Both the position numbers and the translations under genes were made by a program. A DNA stretch of 64,000 nt, taken from assembly GCA_964600235.1 (NCBI GenBank), contig CAZRIV010000015.1, positions 65,762 through 129,761 on the forward strand, read 5' to 3'. Position 1 is the stretch's first letter. Each line of letters opens with the position of its first letter. The DNA comes from MWEI01 sp964600235 (GTDB taxonomy: Bacteria; Desulfobacterota; Desulfomonilia; UBA1062). Under the pieces are notes generated by a model. That model had not been told where the DNA came from and ran no database searches. It saw only the letters and a program-made list of their open reading frames with translations. Below, one piece after another: positions 55,039 to 62,895 of the stretch.

Positions 55039-55072
55039 TTCAAGTCCGTTTCTGGCAAGGAGGTAATGATTT

Positions 55073-56302
55073 ATGAGACTTACAGATTTGCAGATTAAAA
55101 AGCTTACCCCGAAAAAGACCTTCTATGACGTACCTGACGGCGATAATCTTTATATCCGGGTTAGACCCGGAGGCAAAAAAACATGGGTATTCAGATATAG
55201 ATTTGACAAGACTCAACGGTACATGAACCTCGGCAACTATCCAGGCATATCACTTGCTGAGGCCAGGGAACGCCATGCTCTGGCACGGCAAGACCTTGAG
55301 GGAAAGACTCCCGTTGACCCAGGACGCAAGCAAAAGGAAATCAGGGAGGCCCGGGACAAGGCGCATACCGTCAAGGGGCTGATAGATGAATTTTGGGATA
55401 AGGAACTGATCAAGAAAAAATCCGGCGCTGAAACATTACGCCTTCTCAACAAAGATGTGGTGCCGAGATGGGGAAGCCGTAAGGTTGAGGACATCAAAAG
55501 GCGTGACATTGTATTATTGATTGATGCCGTGAGAGAACGTGCACCCATAGGTGCAAACCGTGTGCTTGGAGCCCTTACCAGATATTTCAACTTTGCCGCA
55601 GAACGGGGCATCCTTGATCATTCTCCATGCGTGGGCATAAAGAAACCTAAAGAAGTAGGCAAAAGCAGAGTCTTGAATAACGATGAAATAAAAATCCTCT
55701 GGAATGCCCTAGACCTGGAAAACAAGACCATAGATATGTATCGGCTATCAAAACTTGCTATGAGGATGATCCTGTGCACTGGGCAGAGGCCCGGAGAAGT
55801 GGCGGGCATGTCCTGGGATGAGCTCAAAGATGGATTCTGGAATATCCCGGCCGCGCGCATGAAGGGAAAGGAACCCCAACGAGTACCGCTTACCCCGATG
55901 GTCCTGGATATCATCGAACAGGCCCGGCCCCTCTCCTGTGATAGCCGGTATGTTTTTAGATCCTCTTATGTGGAAGATTCACCTATCAAACCGCATTCCC
56001 TGGCCCGCGCGCTTGACCGACACCGGCTTGAAATGGGATTCACAGAAGATGTGCCACGATTCACCCCCCATGACCTGCGGCGCACAGTAAGAACCCGGCT
56101 CGCGGCCTTGGGCGTTTCCGATGTAGTGGCCGAGCGCGTTCTAGGCCATAAGCTGCAAGGTATCCTTGCCGTTTATAATAGGTATGACTATGACCAGGAG
56201 AAGAGACAAGCCCTTGAGCTATGGGAGCGAGAATTGCAGCGAATCGTGGGTACAGATGCACCCGAGCCTAGCAACGTATTGCCTTTCAGGAAGGTGAAGT
56301 AA
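55073..56302 (+). CDS. Tyrosine integrase with DUF4102 arm-binding domain
   Basis: A 409-residue recombinase. The N-terminal arm-binding domain (1-85, LTDLQIKKLTPKKTFYDVPD) is typical of tRNA-targeting integrases of islands and P4-like elements; a core-binding domain (100-190) follows. Catalytic residues are R239 (LCTGQRPGEVAG), H333 and R336 (TPHDLRRT), H359 (LGHK) and Y368. AAGGAGG lies upstream of the ATG. It catalyses insertion into and excision from tRNA-Pro. Confidence 0.95.
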   Translation: MRLTDLQIKKLTPKKTFYDVPDGDNLYIRVRPGGKKTWVFRYRFDKTQRYMNLGNYPGISLAEARERHALARQDLEGKTPVDPGRKQKEIREARDKAHTVKGLIDEFWDKELIKKKSGAETLRLLNKDVVPRWGSRKVEDIKRRDIVLLIDAVRERAPIGANRVLGALTRYFNFAAERGILDHSPCVGIKKPKEVGKSRVLNNDEIKILWNALDLENKTIDMYRLSKLAMRMILCTGQRPGEVAGMSWDELKDGFWNIPAARMKGKEPQRVPLTPMVLDIIEQARPLSCDSRYVFRSSYVEDSPIKPHSLARALDRHRLEMGFTEDVPRFTPHDLRRTVRTRLAALGVSDVVAERVLGHKLQGILAVYNRYDYDQEKRQALELWERELQRIVGTDAPEPSNVLPFRKVK

Positions 56303-56958
56303 TGCATAAAATAAAGCGCGTAGGAATGCATGGGCATGGTTTTTATGAATGGTGTTTTACCGATGAAGAAAGAGAGAAAATCAGGGATGCTCTAGTGCTA
56401 ACCGAAAGCAAAAAACCACGGAAAATAGCATCAGAGAAGAATATTTCTGAGTTCATTAGGCATCTGGAGTTTATATGTGATGGTAGAAAAATTCTTTTCG
56501 ATCAACCCCACAAAACCGTTGTCAGATTGGAACGCGAACAGGTGCTCTCTGACTGTAAGAATACCTTGGGGCACCTCAAGGGAATAGAACGAGGGGGAAA
56601 CCCTTTGTGGTATTATGACACCATAGACCACATCGGCGCGGGCTCTAAAATAGAAGATCGTGTAGGTGACTTCCTTGTAGAATTATTAGAAAATGCATGG
56701 AAGGTCGTTGGACCCCTTGAAGAATTCATAAAGGTCTTAGAAAAATATCATCGTGACGAAAAAAAGATAAACGGCAGACCCCCTGCCGATGCAGACCACT
56801 TTATCAGGAAGATACGGGATATTTACATTGAACACATCGGGAAACCCTCTGCTACCGATACCGGCCCTTTTTCAAGGGTTGTCAGGGCAGTCCTAGAAAT
56901 ACTTGGTAAACCCTACGATTACCCCAAAAGGGCGATAAAGGCAGCTCTCAAGGCATAA
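56302..56958 (+). CDS. Hypothetical protein coupled to the integrase
   Basis: A 218-residue protein with a start that overlaps the integrase stop by one base (TAATG). It is mostly helical and charged (DRVGDFLVELLENAWKVVGP, FIRKIRDIYIEHIGK), with no membrane segment. I do not recognise a family. Possible roles are an excision or control factor, or cargo; nothing in the sequence decides this. Confidence 0.7.
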   Translation: MHKIKRVGMHGHGFYEWCFTDEEREKIRDALVLTESKKPRKIASEKNISEFIRHLEFICDGRKILFDQPHKTVVRLEREQVLSDCKNTLGHLKGIERGGNPLWYYDTIDHIGAGSKIEDRVGDFLVELLENAWKVVGPLEEFIKVLEKYHRDEKKINGRPPADADHFIRKIRDIYIEHIGKPSATDTGPFSRVVRAVLEILGKPYDYPKRAIKAALKA

Positions 56959-57061
56959 TTCCCCTCCGTACCCTATTCGTCTGGATGGGGTACAAAACCA
57001 CCTCAAACTATTTTCGTTTCGTGGTCTATGTTCATCCCTATTCATAGCTCATAACGGGACA

Positions 57062-57075
57062 CATGATTAATCATG
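57062..57075. promoter_or_regulatory. 14-bp palindrome before the AlpA-type gene
   Basis: CATGATTAATCATG is a perfect palindrome 15 bp upstream of the regulator start codon. Its position over the ribosome-binding or promoter region fits an operator for a repressor or for AlpA itself. Confidence 0.5.
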
Positions 57076-57089
57076 AATGGGGGATATGA

Positions 57090-57290
57090 ATGGACAAGAT
57101 AATTCGCAAAAAAGAGCTTCTCAATTCCCTGGGTGTATCTGACGCCACCTTATGGCGATGGGAACAGGCCGGAGCATTTCCCAAGAGAATACAACTCGGG
57201 GGCAATTCTGTAGGATGGCCTGAATCAGAAATCCAGGCTTGGCAGGATCGCAAGAAAGCAGAGCGTGAGCCCATGCAGGCGGTGGGGTAG
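57090..57290 (+). CDS. AlpA family phage regulator
   Basis: A 66-residue MerR-like winged HTH protein: IRKKELLNSLGVSDATLWRW, then FPKRIQLGGNSVGWPESEIQ, the AlpA pattern. AlpA in P4-like islands activates excision. GGGGGAT lies upstream. It begins the replication-module gene run that continues for five genes with short gaps. Confidence 0.9.
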   Translation: MDKIIRKKELLNSLGVSDATLWRWEQAGAFPKRIQLGGNSVGWPESEIQAWQDRKKAEREPMQAVG

Positions 57291-57296
57291 CCTCTA

Positions 57297-57650
57297 ATGG
57301 CCGTTCTAGACCGTTATCATGAGAACCTTAGAACTCCACACCCACGGGGGACCGGTTGCCATTCATGGATCATGTCAACGGTGAACCTGGGCATCATAGC
57401 CGGAAAAGATCCCCAGGAGATTCATGATTCCATTCTCCAGGCTCAACCCTACGGCATCCGGCGCGGAGAGATAGAGGAAGCAATCAACAAGGCGCTCCAT
57501 GACCACCAGGCGGGAACCTACACACCACGGCCAAGACCGGAACCCATCATAAAGGACGGCAAGGCAGCCCTTCAGCGTATCATATCACAAGGCAAATTTA
57601 GCGATGAAGTGGACCTCATCGAATCTTCTCCGGTCCGCTTGTGGGATTAA
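57297..57650 (+). CDS. Hypothetical protein, replication module
   Basis: A 117-residue protein. It has RGTGCHSWIMSTVNLGIIAG and DPQEIHDSILQAQPYG, then an EIEEAINKALHDH helix, a layout seen next to primases in islands, where it may be the C-terminal helical part of a primase. I infer a DNA-replication role from the position between AlpA and the primase-like gene. Confidence 0.65.
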   Translation: MAVLDRYHENLRTPHPRGTGCHSWIMSTVNLGIIAGKDPQEIHDSILQAQPYGIRRGEIEEAINKALHDHQAGTYTPRPRPEPIIKDGKAALQRIISQGKFSDEVDLIESSPVRLWD

Positions 57651-57653
57651 TCC

Positions 57654-58235
57654 ATGTGTCATGCGGCACTTATTCTCTCTACTCTATACGCACCGGATGA
57701 CCTCATTTTCATCGGTGAACGGTATCAGTCCGGCATTCCAGGCGATACGATCAGGACCGTTTCTGAATGGATCAAGTTTTTTCAGGATGGCGGCGAGACC
57801 GGTCCCCATATCATTATCAATCCCCTCGATGGTATCCCCAGGCCGAAGAAAGACGGCGGCGGCGATACCTTGCGCGGAGATGCCAACGTTAAGACCCCCC
57901 GGTATTGCATGGTGGAGTTTGATAACCTTCCCCGTGAAGATCAAATCCGTTTCTGGAGCGCGGCCAAGCTCCCCATTGTGGCACTCATCGACACCGGCGG
58001 GAAGTCAATTCATGCCTGGCTTGAGGTCTCGAAACTTGCCAAGGTGAGCACATTGAGCGATTGGCAAACACACATCAAGGCACGCCTCTATGACAGGCTC
58101 TTGATTCCTTTAGGTGTGGATGCAGCATGTAGCAACCCTGCCCGCTTGTCGCGGCTTCCTGGGCATTTCAGAGCAGAAAAACAGTCAATGCAGCGGCTTT
58201 TATGGCTGTCTCCCGAAGGAAGGACAGTATGTTAG
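57654..58235 (+). CDS. Primase-like replication protein
   Basis: A 193-residue protein. TPRYCMVEFDNLPREDQIRF and VALIDTGGKSIHAWLEV are typical of RepB/AEP-type phage primases, with the acidic E/D pair and the SIHAW His as active-site candidates; CSNPARLSRLPGHFR is a further match to this family. It overlaps the helicase gene by 7 bp. It would prime replication at the nearby iteron origin. Confidence 0.75.
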   Translation: MCHAALILSTLYAPDDLIFIGERYQSGIPGDTIRTVSEWIKFFQDGGETGPHIIINPLDGIPRPKKDGGGDTLRGDANVKTPRYCMVEFDNLPREDQIRFWSAAKLPIVALIDTGGKSIHAWLEVSKLAKVSTLSDWQTHIKARLYDRLLIPLGVDAACSNPARLSRLPGHFRAEKQSMQRLLWLSPEGRTVC

Positions 58236-59293
58236 AAATCGAGAAACAAGCACGAGAGGCAGACGGGCAACCGAAAGGTTTTCACTTTTTATCGGCGGGC
58301 GATCTCTGCATACAACCGAGCCCGACACAATGGCTCATCAAGGGCTATTTGGATAAAGATCCCCTTGCATGTCTTTTTGGTGAACCTGGTGCCATGAAGT
58401 CCTTTACAGCCATTGACATCGGCCTATGTGCGGCAGCCCAGATAGATTGGCATGATATCCCGGTCCGTGTTCATGGCCCTGTGTTCTACGTTGCAGGGGA
58501 AGGGCATGAGGGCTTAAAACGCCGGACCCGTGCCTGGGGGCTCCATCATGGGATTGATCTCAAGGACGTTCCGTTTTTTGTATCCGACCGGGCCGCCCGC
58601 TTCCTTGATTCAGACGGGGCGGCGGAAGTGACACAGGCAGTTGAAGACTTGGTGCTAGATCATGGTGAACCTGTCCTCATCATCATTGATACCTTGAACA
58701 GGAATTTCGGCCCAGGTGACGAGAACAAGACCGAGGACATGACCCGCTTTATCTCCGTGATAGATCAGAATTTAAGATGCCGTTATCGGTGTGCGGTCCT
58801 CATCATCCATCACAGCGGGCTGACTGAGAAAGAGCGGGCGCGAGGCGCATCGGCTCTCCGGGCGTCCCTCGATTGGGAATACCGGATGACCAAGAATGCC
58901 GATGGAACCCGGATCTTGACCTGTACCAAGGCAAAGGACCACGAGGAACCCCCGGCTCTTGCCTTCATGCCCGAGGTGATCACCCTGGATGGATGGATCG
59001 ACGAGGACGGCGAGGCAATGACATCATGTGTTCTAATCAAGACAGAAGCCGCAGCAGACATGAGGCCGCTCACAGGAGCCCGTAAGATAGCCTATGATGC
59101 ACTGGTAAGCCTGGGCGTGTATGTCCATATCGACACATGGAGGGATGCAGCATATTCGGCGGGCATCTCTCCATCATCATCACAAGAGGCAAAGAAAAAA
59201 GCATTCCAGAGAGCGGTCCGGGATCTTCTCGACGGTGGATATGTGGAGACCAAAAATGACCATTACTGGACACGAGAGAGGAGCGGGACATGA
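58229..59293 (+). CDS. RepA-type replicative helicase (AAA ATPase)
   Basis: A 354-residue ATPase of the RepA/RecA-like helicase class. Walker A is LFGEPGAMKSFT (K57), Walker B VLIIIDTLNRNF (D154), and later HHSGLTEKERARGASALRAS is the RepA-type sensor region. The C-terminal 70 residues are a likely winged helix for DNA binding. AAGGA precedes ATG 58229; an upstream start would overlap the primase further. The end of the gene contains the first of the origin iterons. Confidence 0.9.
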   Translation: MLEIEKQAREADGQPKGFHFLSAGDLCIQPSPTQWLIKGYLDKDPLACLFGEPGAMKSFTAIDIGLCAAAQIDWHDIPVRVHGPVFYVAGEGHEGLKRRTRAWGLHHGIDLKDVPFFVSDRAARFLDSDGAAEVTQAVEDLVLDHGEPVLIIIDTLNRNFGPGDENKTEDMTRFISVIDQNLRCRYRCAVLIIHHSGLTEKERARGASALRASLDWEYRMTKNADGTRILTCTKAKDHEEPPALAFMPEVITLDGWIDEDGEAMTSCVLIKTEAAADMRPLTGARKIAYDALVSLGVYVHIDTWRDAAYSAGISPSSSQEAKKKAFQRAVRDLLDGGYVETKNDHYWTRERSGT

Positions 59294-59390
59294 TCGGGAC
59301 ATTTTCGGGACATGTCCCGGGACATACGGGACACACATCTATAGATGTGTCCCGTGTCCCGCTGTCTGTCCCCAGGACAAGGGGGACACG
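59283..59390. repeat. GGGACA iterons and palindrome, candidate replication origin
   Basis: Five direct copies of GGGACA start at 59285, 59296, 59307, 59319 and 59328 (steps of 11, 11, 12 and 9 bp). Three inverted copies, TGTCCC, start at 59348, 59355 and 59367, and another sits at 59313. Between the two sets lies the perfect palindrome ACATCTATAGATGT (59334-59347). It immediately follows the helicase gene. The pattern is that of an iteron origin such as those of P4-like or plasmid replicons. Confidence 0.65.
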
Positions 59391-59594
59391 ATGAAGAGAC
59401 CGGAACTGAATAAGATACCTTTTGACAACCGGATATTTGTTACCCCGGGTGCGGCGAACATAACCATGGCACCCGGCCAGTGGGACACCATGCTTCAGGC
59501 AGCATATGATAGAGGATGGACCCTCATAGAAGTGGACCGGAAGACCGGTGAAGGCATATCGAAAGGAGCAAGACCATGGATGAACTCTTACTGA
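59391..59594 (+). CDS. Small hypothetical protein
   Basis: A 67-residue protein starting at an ATG with GGGGG nine bases upstream. It is mostly polar with a WDTMLQAAYDRGWTLIEVD core. It lies directly after the iteron cluster; its last codons overlap the next small gene. Not recognised. A role in copy control or packaging is only positional guesswork. Confidence 0.55.
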   Translation: MKRPELNKIPFDNRIFVTPGAANITMAPGQWDTMLQAAYDRGWTLIEVDRKTGEGISKGARPWMNSY

Positions 59595-59692
59595 AGGCAC
59601 TCGAAGACCTCAAGGCGCAGGGTGGGGAGCAAACACAGGAGCCGGACGAGATTGAGACAGCGGCATTTCTGAACGGTGACTACCTCGCATAA
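59576..59692 (+). CDS. Very small acidic protein
   Basis: A 38-residue frame with a good ribosome binding site (AAAGGAG) seven bases before its ATG. The sequence is acidic and helical (LLLKALEDLKAQGG, then EIETAAFLNGDYLA). It overlaps the end of the previous gene by 19 bp and precedes the next by 12 bp. Its reality is inferred from spacing and ribosome binding site. Confidence 0.5.
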   Translation: MDELLLKALEDLKAQGGEQTQEPDEIETAAFLNGDYLA

Positions 59693-59704
59693 GGAGAAAA
59701 AAGC

Positions 59705-59920
59705 ATGGGAGACCTAAAGAGCAGACCGGAAGGACTGACACCAGAGGCAAACCGAGTATGGGACACCTACTATGAAGAGATGAAGACAATCCAAACGCTG
59801 TTTATCAAGATTGCTCTATCAGGAGACGTTGCAGCACTTGGGCATATCAACATGTTTGTAGCACTGTGCAGTGCTCATGCCGGGCGTTGCCTTGAGCAGA
59901 CCCAGGGGACCGAGCAGTGA
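59705..59920 (+). CDS. Small protein with terminase-small-subunit-like N-terminus
   Basis: A 71-residue protein, with EGLTPEANRVWDTYYEE, which resembles the N-terminal motif SHLSLEAKKVWSEILKE of the P27-type protein encoded 0.6 kb further on. The rest is helical with a Cys pair. It may be a truncated or diverged small-terminase relative. AAGGAG lies 12 bases upstream of the ATG. Confidence 0.6.
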   Translation: MGDLKSRPEGLTPEANRVWDTYYEEMKTIQTLFIKIALSGDVAALGHINMFVALCSAHAGRCLEQTQGTEQ

Positions 59921-60111
59921 AGACTTGTGGCACCTGTGAATACTTCAGACAGGGAAAAGCAGTGCTCGGTTCATTGTGGCGCGGATCTGTCTGCATGAAC
60001 AAGGCAGATGAATGTTTCAAGCTCATCCGGTTATGGAACAGCGAACCCATGACAGGGACATGCTTTCAATCACAAGTTGCAAGTGGTCCGATGGAGAGGA
60101 AAGAGCAATGA
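59917..60111 (+). CDS. Small Cys-rich protein
   Basis: A 64-residue protein beginning at a GTG that overlaps the preceding stop as GTGA. It has Cys at 4, 7, 26, 33 and 49 (CGTCEYF, CMNKADECF, CFQS), a likely zinc-binding set. It overlaps the next gene by 4 bases. Function unknown; such small zinc proteins are common in phage early regions. Confidence 0.55.
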   Translation: MKTCGTCEYFRQGKAVLGSLWRGSVCMNKADECFKLIRLWNSEPMTGTCFQSQVASGPMERKEQ

Positions 60112-60341
60112 TTACGGTAAGGTACGGGGTACCGACTATCTCTACAATCGGTAGCTTTTTGGTAACCGCCATGGATTCCATGCGCAGAATTAATCCCGGT
60201 TTTGATTTTCATCAAAAAATCAAATCCAAGCATGGGGGGATAGGGGGTTCTAGCCTTTCCAACCTGGTGAGCGATAACCTGGTTGGTCCCTCGGCGTGTC
60301 TGAAACAAAGGTTTTCCTTTAAAAAAGCGAGGCAATCATGA
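60108..60341 (+). CDS. Small hypothetical protein
   Basis: A 77-residue protein, coupled at both ends by ATGA overlaps (with the Cys-rich gene and with the small terminase gene). GAGAGGAAAGAG upstream of the ATG gives a strong ribosome binding site. Basic, Gly/Ser-rich, with no known motif. Confidence 0.5.
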   Translation: MITVRYGVPTISTIGSFLVTAMDSMRRINPGFDFHQKIKSKHGGIGGSSLSNLVSDNLVGPSACLKQRFSFKKARQS

Positions 60342-60661
60342 AGACACAAAAGTCACCTTCTCACCTCTCATTAGAGGCAAAGAAAGTGTGGTCGGAGATC
60401 CTCAAGGAGTACAGCATTGACGATGCAGCAGGGCTCCGAATCCTACGGGTTGCTCTTGAGGCATTCGACCGAGCACAGGCAGCCAGGGCAGCCATAGACA
60501 AGGAAGGCATGACCGTGATGGACAAATTCGGGCAGATTAAACCGCACCCGCTTTTACCTATCGAGCGTGACTCAAGGGCGGCATTCCTGGCCGGTCTGAA
60601 AGCCTTAAACCTGGATCTTGAGCCCTTACAGACAAGACCGGGGAGACCTTCAGGGAGGTAA
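60338..60661 (+). CDS. Phage terminase small subunit, P27 family
   Basis: A 107-residue protein with the P27 pattern: LSLEAKKVWSEILKEY, LRILRVALEAFDRAQAARAA, and KPHPLLPIERDSRAAFLAGL. It would bind the element's pac or cos site and recruit a large terminase. No large terminase gene exists in the element, so it must work with one from a helper phage (inference). Confidence 0.88.
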   Translation: MKTQKSPSHLSLEAKKVWSEILKEYSIDDAAGLRILRVALEAFDRAQAARAAIDKEGMTVMDKFGQIKPHPLLPIERDSRAAFLAGLKALNLDLEPLQTRPGRPSGR

Positions 60662-60666
60662 GAAGT

Positions 60667-61065
60667 ATGGGGACGAATCGGACCAGAAGAACACGCAAAT
60701 CAATTACCGGACCCAACGGGCTCACTGAGGCCATATATCAGTATTTCTCTCACGGCACTTTTTTTGAGGCCGAGGGCTTTGATGAAGACAAGACAGAAGA
60801 GGAACTCAGCGAGCTATGGTTACAGCACCAGGATCAAATTCTTGCCCGTTTCATGGAAGAATCCCGTAAGTTTTTTCTCAAGGGACGCAGACCAAGGGCA
60901 TATTTTGAGAGGACACTTACCGAACCCAGGCTTTTCATAGGTAAATCCGAGGGTATCTATATTAACCCCATGATTGTCAATTATGATGGTTTTGAGGGCG
61001 ATTATGCTTATTTAAAGCGCCTTGGATTGCTTGAGCCCTGGGAATTAGAGACCAATAATGAATGA
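60667..61065 (+). CDS. Hypothetical protein between terminase and capsid
   Basis: A 132-residue protein. It is acidic in the first half (EAEGFDEDKTEEELSELWLQ) and has YFERTLTEPRLFIGKSEGIYI in the second. It lies 5 bp after the small terminase gene, with a GGGAGG ribosome binding site. Not recognised; a scaffold or head-decoration role is possible from its place. Confidence 0.6.
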   Translation: MGTNRTRRTRKSITGPNGLTEAIYQYFSHGTFFEAEGFDEDKTEEELSELWLQHQDQILARFMEESRKFFLKGRRPRAYFERTLTEPRLFIGKSEGIYINPMIVNYDGFEGDYAYLKRLGLLEPWELETNNE

Positions 61066-61435
61066 ACAGGCGCAAGCCTTCAGATATGCGATAGCTCGCG
61101 GGACGTGTGGCTATCGAAGCAGGACAACAAAAGACTCTTTGTCTGCCCTAGCGGGACGTGTGGGCAGGCGGGACAACGGGAAGCTGTCAGAAGAGAATGG
61201 AGAGGTCCGGCGGCCCATCATGGACGAAACGCACGGGATGTGCGGCGGCCAGGTGGAAGGCCAAGTCACAGGAAGTGCAGCGGATCAATGGGACGTTGCC
61301 GACGGCAGCCCTGGTGATGAGGCAGTTACAGAACCACAAAAAACTAAGAAAGGTGAAAAACAATGTACGAAAATATTAAAAGCGACATCACAAAACTGTC
61401 TGCCGCAGGGCAGCGAATCATCAATCAGGCAATAG
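61058..61435 (+). CDS. Doubtful small frame overlapping the capsid start
   Basis: A 125-residue frame starts inside the previous stop codon but has low-complexity content (GQVEGQVTGSAADQ) and runs 73 bp into the capsid gene. Two further frames, at 61105-61317 and 61158-61379, are also open, with little to choose among them. The DNA carries a repeated GCGGGACGTGTGG word. I rate any gene here as weakly supported. Confidence 0.25.
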   Translation: MNEQAQAFRYAIARGTCGYRSRTTKDSLSALAGRVGRRDNGKLSEENGEVRRPIMDETHGMCGGQVEGQVTGSAADQWDVADGSPGDEAVTEPQKTKKGEKQCTKILKATSQNCLPQGSESSIRQ

Positions 61436-62649
61436 ATCAGAACCGTGATCTAACATCGAGCGAACTTGATCTTATTGAGGCAATGGCCGGGAAAATAGAG
61501 GATCTCAAGCTCGAACTTCCCGCAGAAGGCCCTTTAACAGTTGAACGTGGCAATGGCCGGACCATGCAGGCCAGGGCAACACAGAGCGCCTACGAAATCA
61601 AGCCCCCCCATGCGGCGAAGGATTACCATAGCCTCTTTGGACGTGATGGGTATCGGTGGCAGGATAAGCAGAGCACCTTCTTCAATGCCGTTTTCAGCGG
61701 CCGGCATCACCCGGGGCTCATCACAAACAGCATGACAGAGAGTGTGCCTTCAGATGGCGGATTCCTTGTGCCTATGGAGTATGCTTCACAGATCCATGCT
61801 GTCAGCCTGGAGAATGAAATCGTCATGCCGAGGTGCTTCGTGCAGCCGATGAGGTCGAACACAATCAACATACCAGCAATGAACATCGGGGACCACTCAA
61901 GCAGTTTGTTCGGTGGGTTTACAGCTTCCTATGTTGCAGAGACCGGCACGATTAACGAGCATGACCCCAAGGTCAGGAATATGGAGCTTAACTCAAAGAA
62001 GCTGACCGGCCTTCTCCGGTTCAGTTCCGAGCTTGCAAGCGACATTCCAGGCGGCGAAAATCAGATCATTCAGATCTGTGGCAAGGGCCTTTCATGGTAT
62101 CGCGATAAGGCATTTCTCAAAGGCACCGGCGCAGGGCAGCCTCTTGGCGTCCTGAACGCGAATTGCACCATTGAAGTTGACGCGGAAGGCGGCCAGAAAG
62201 CAGACACCATTGCCTATGAGAACCTTACAAAGATGATGGCGGCCATGTATGCAGGCGGGTTCTCAAACTCCGTTTGGGTATGTCACCAGAGCACAATTCC
62301 CCAATTGCTTACCCTCTCCTTGGCAGTCGGCACCGGCGGCGCGCCTGTTCCTGTTCTCAATCAGAGTAATGGACTGTTCACCATGCTCACCAGGCCGGTT
62401 ATTTTCACCGAGAAGACGGAGAAACTCGGGGACCGCGGCGATATTATGCTCTGTGACTTTAGCCAGTACGTTGTCGGTCTTCGCTCAGAAATGCGGTTCG
62501 ATTTAAGCATCCATGTTGCCTTCGCTACAGATGAGCTCCTTGCTCGTCTTATCGAAAGGCACGATGGACAGCCCTTGTGGTCTGAGCCGTTGACACTCGA
62601 AGACGGTAGCACACAGGTTTCCCCGTTCGTAGTGCTCGGAGCTAGGTAA
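61363..62649 (+). CDS. Major capsid protein, HK97 fold
   Basis: A 428-residue protein. A helical N-terminal part (about 1-75, with LTSSELDLIEAMAGKIEDLK) acts as the delta/scaffold domain; the rest is the HK97 coat fold: SDGGFLVPMEYASQI, TINIPAMNIGDHSSSLFGG, LSWYRDKAFLKGTGAGQPLG, MFVCH-like GGFSNSVWVCHQSTI, and LLARLIERHDGQP near the end. No separate protease or portal gene is present. AAAGGTG lies upstream of the ATG. This is the strongest virion gene in the element. Confidence 0.93.
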   Translation: MYENIKSDITKLSAAGQRIINQAIDQNRDLTSSELDLIEAMAGKIEDLKLELPAEGPLTVERGNGRTMQARATQSAYEIKPPHAAKDYHSLFGRDGYRWQDKQSTFFNAVFSGRHHPGLITNSMTESVPSDGGFLVPMEYASQIHAVSLENEIVMPRCFVQPMRSNTINIPAMNIGDHSSSLFGGFTASYVAETGTINEHDPKVRNMELNSKKLTGLLRFSSELASDIPGGENQIIQICGKGLSWYRDKAFLKGTGAGQPLGVLNANCTIEVDAEGGQKADTIAYENLTKMMAAMYAGGFSNSVWVCHQSTIPQLLTLSLAVGTGGAPVPVLNQSNGLFTMLTRPVIFTEKTEKLGDRGDIMLCDFSQYVVGLRSEMRFDLSIHVAFATDELLARLIERHDGQPLWSEPLTLEDGSTQVSPFVVLGAR

Positions 62650-62726
62650 CCACAACCGGGAGAGCGCGGCAACCGTGAGGACCGCGAAGGGTGACAGTCT
62701 TCAACCCTGCTCCTCTCTTCCACAGT

Positions 62727-62761
62727 GCCAGGGGCGGTCGATGGTGCCGCTCCTGGCTTTT
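62727..62761 (+). terminator. Intrinsic terminator after the capsid gene
   Basis: GCCAGGGGCGG and CCGCTCCTGGC form an 11-bp stem with one G-T pair and a 9-nt loop, followed by TTTTAT. It lies 78 bp after the capsid stop codon. Confidence 0.8.
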
Positions 62762-62775
62762 ATAGAGGTGATAAA

Positions 62776-62895
62776 TTGGGTAAATCAAGGCGAAAAAATA
62801 GAGGCATGAAGCGCGACACAAAGCGCGGTTTCTTACCGGCATTTAAGCAGCCACAAGACAAGCGACAGCGAAAGGCTATGCTCCGGGGCATGTGA
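62776..62895 (+). CDS. Very basic 39-residue protein (TTG start)
   Basis: A short frame begins with TTG after GAGGTGATAAA, an exact spacing for a ribosome binding site, and encodes a Lys/Arg-rich peptide (KSRRKNRGMKRDTKRG, then QDKRQRKAML). Too short for a normal gene call, but ribosome binding site, position after the capsid terminator and composition support it. It could be a DNA-condensing or head protein (inference). Confidence 0.45.
   Translation: MGKSRRKNRGMKRDTKRGFLPAFKQPQDKRQRKAMLRGM

Larger units (their letters stand above)
54668..55072. other. Element left end: host junction and attachment region
   Basis: These 405 bp hold the left tRNA-Pro repeat (54826-54870), two tandem copies of TTTTCACCCC (54885-54904), more CACCCC words around 54994-55008 and the GTGTAACGTTTT pair, then the integrase start. 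The DNA up to about 54825 is host; the rest belongs to the element. I see no gene. Confidence 0.6.

Noticed and set aside
61105..61379. Two alternative small frames between terminase and capsid genes (possible HNH nuclease)
   Set aside because: I looked for the HNH pattern because such genes often sit here, but no His-Asn-His core or paired CxxC set is present in either frame.
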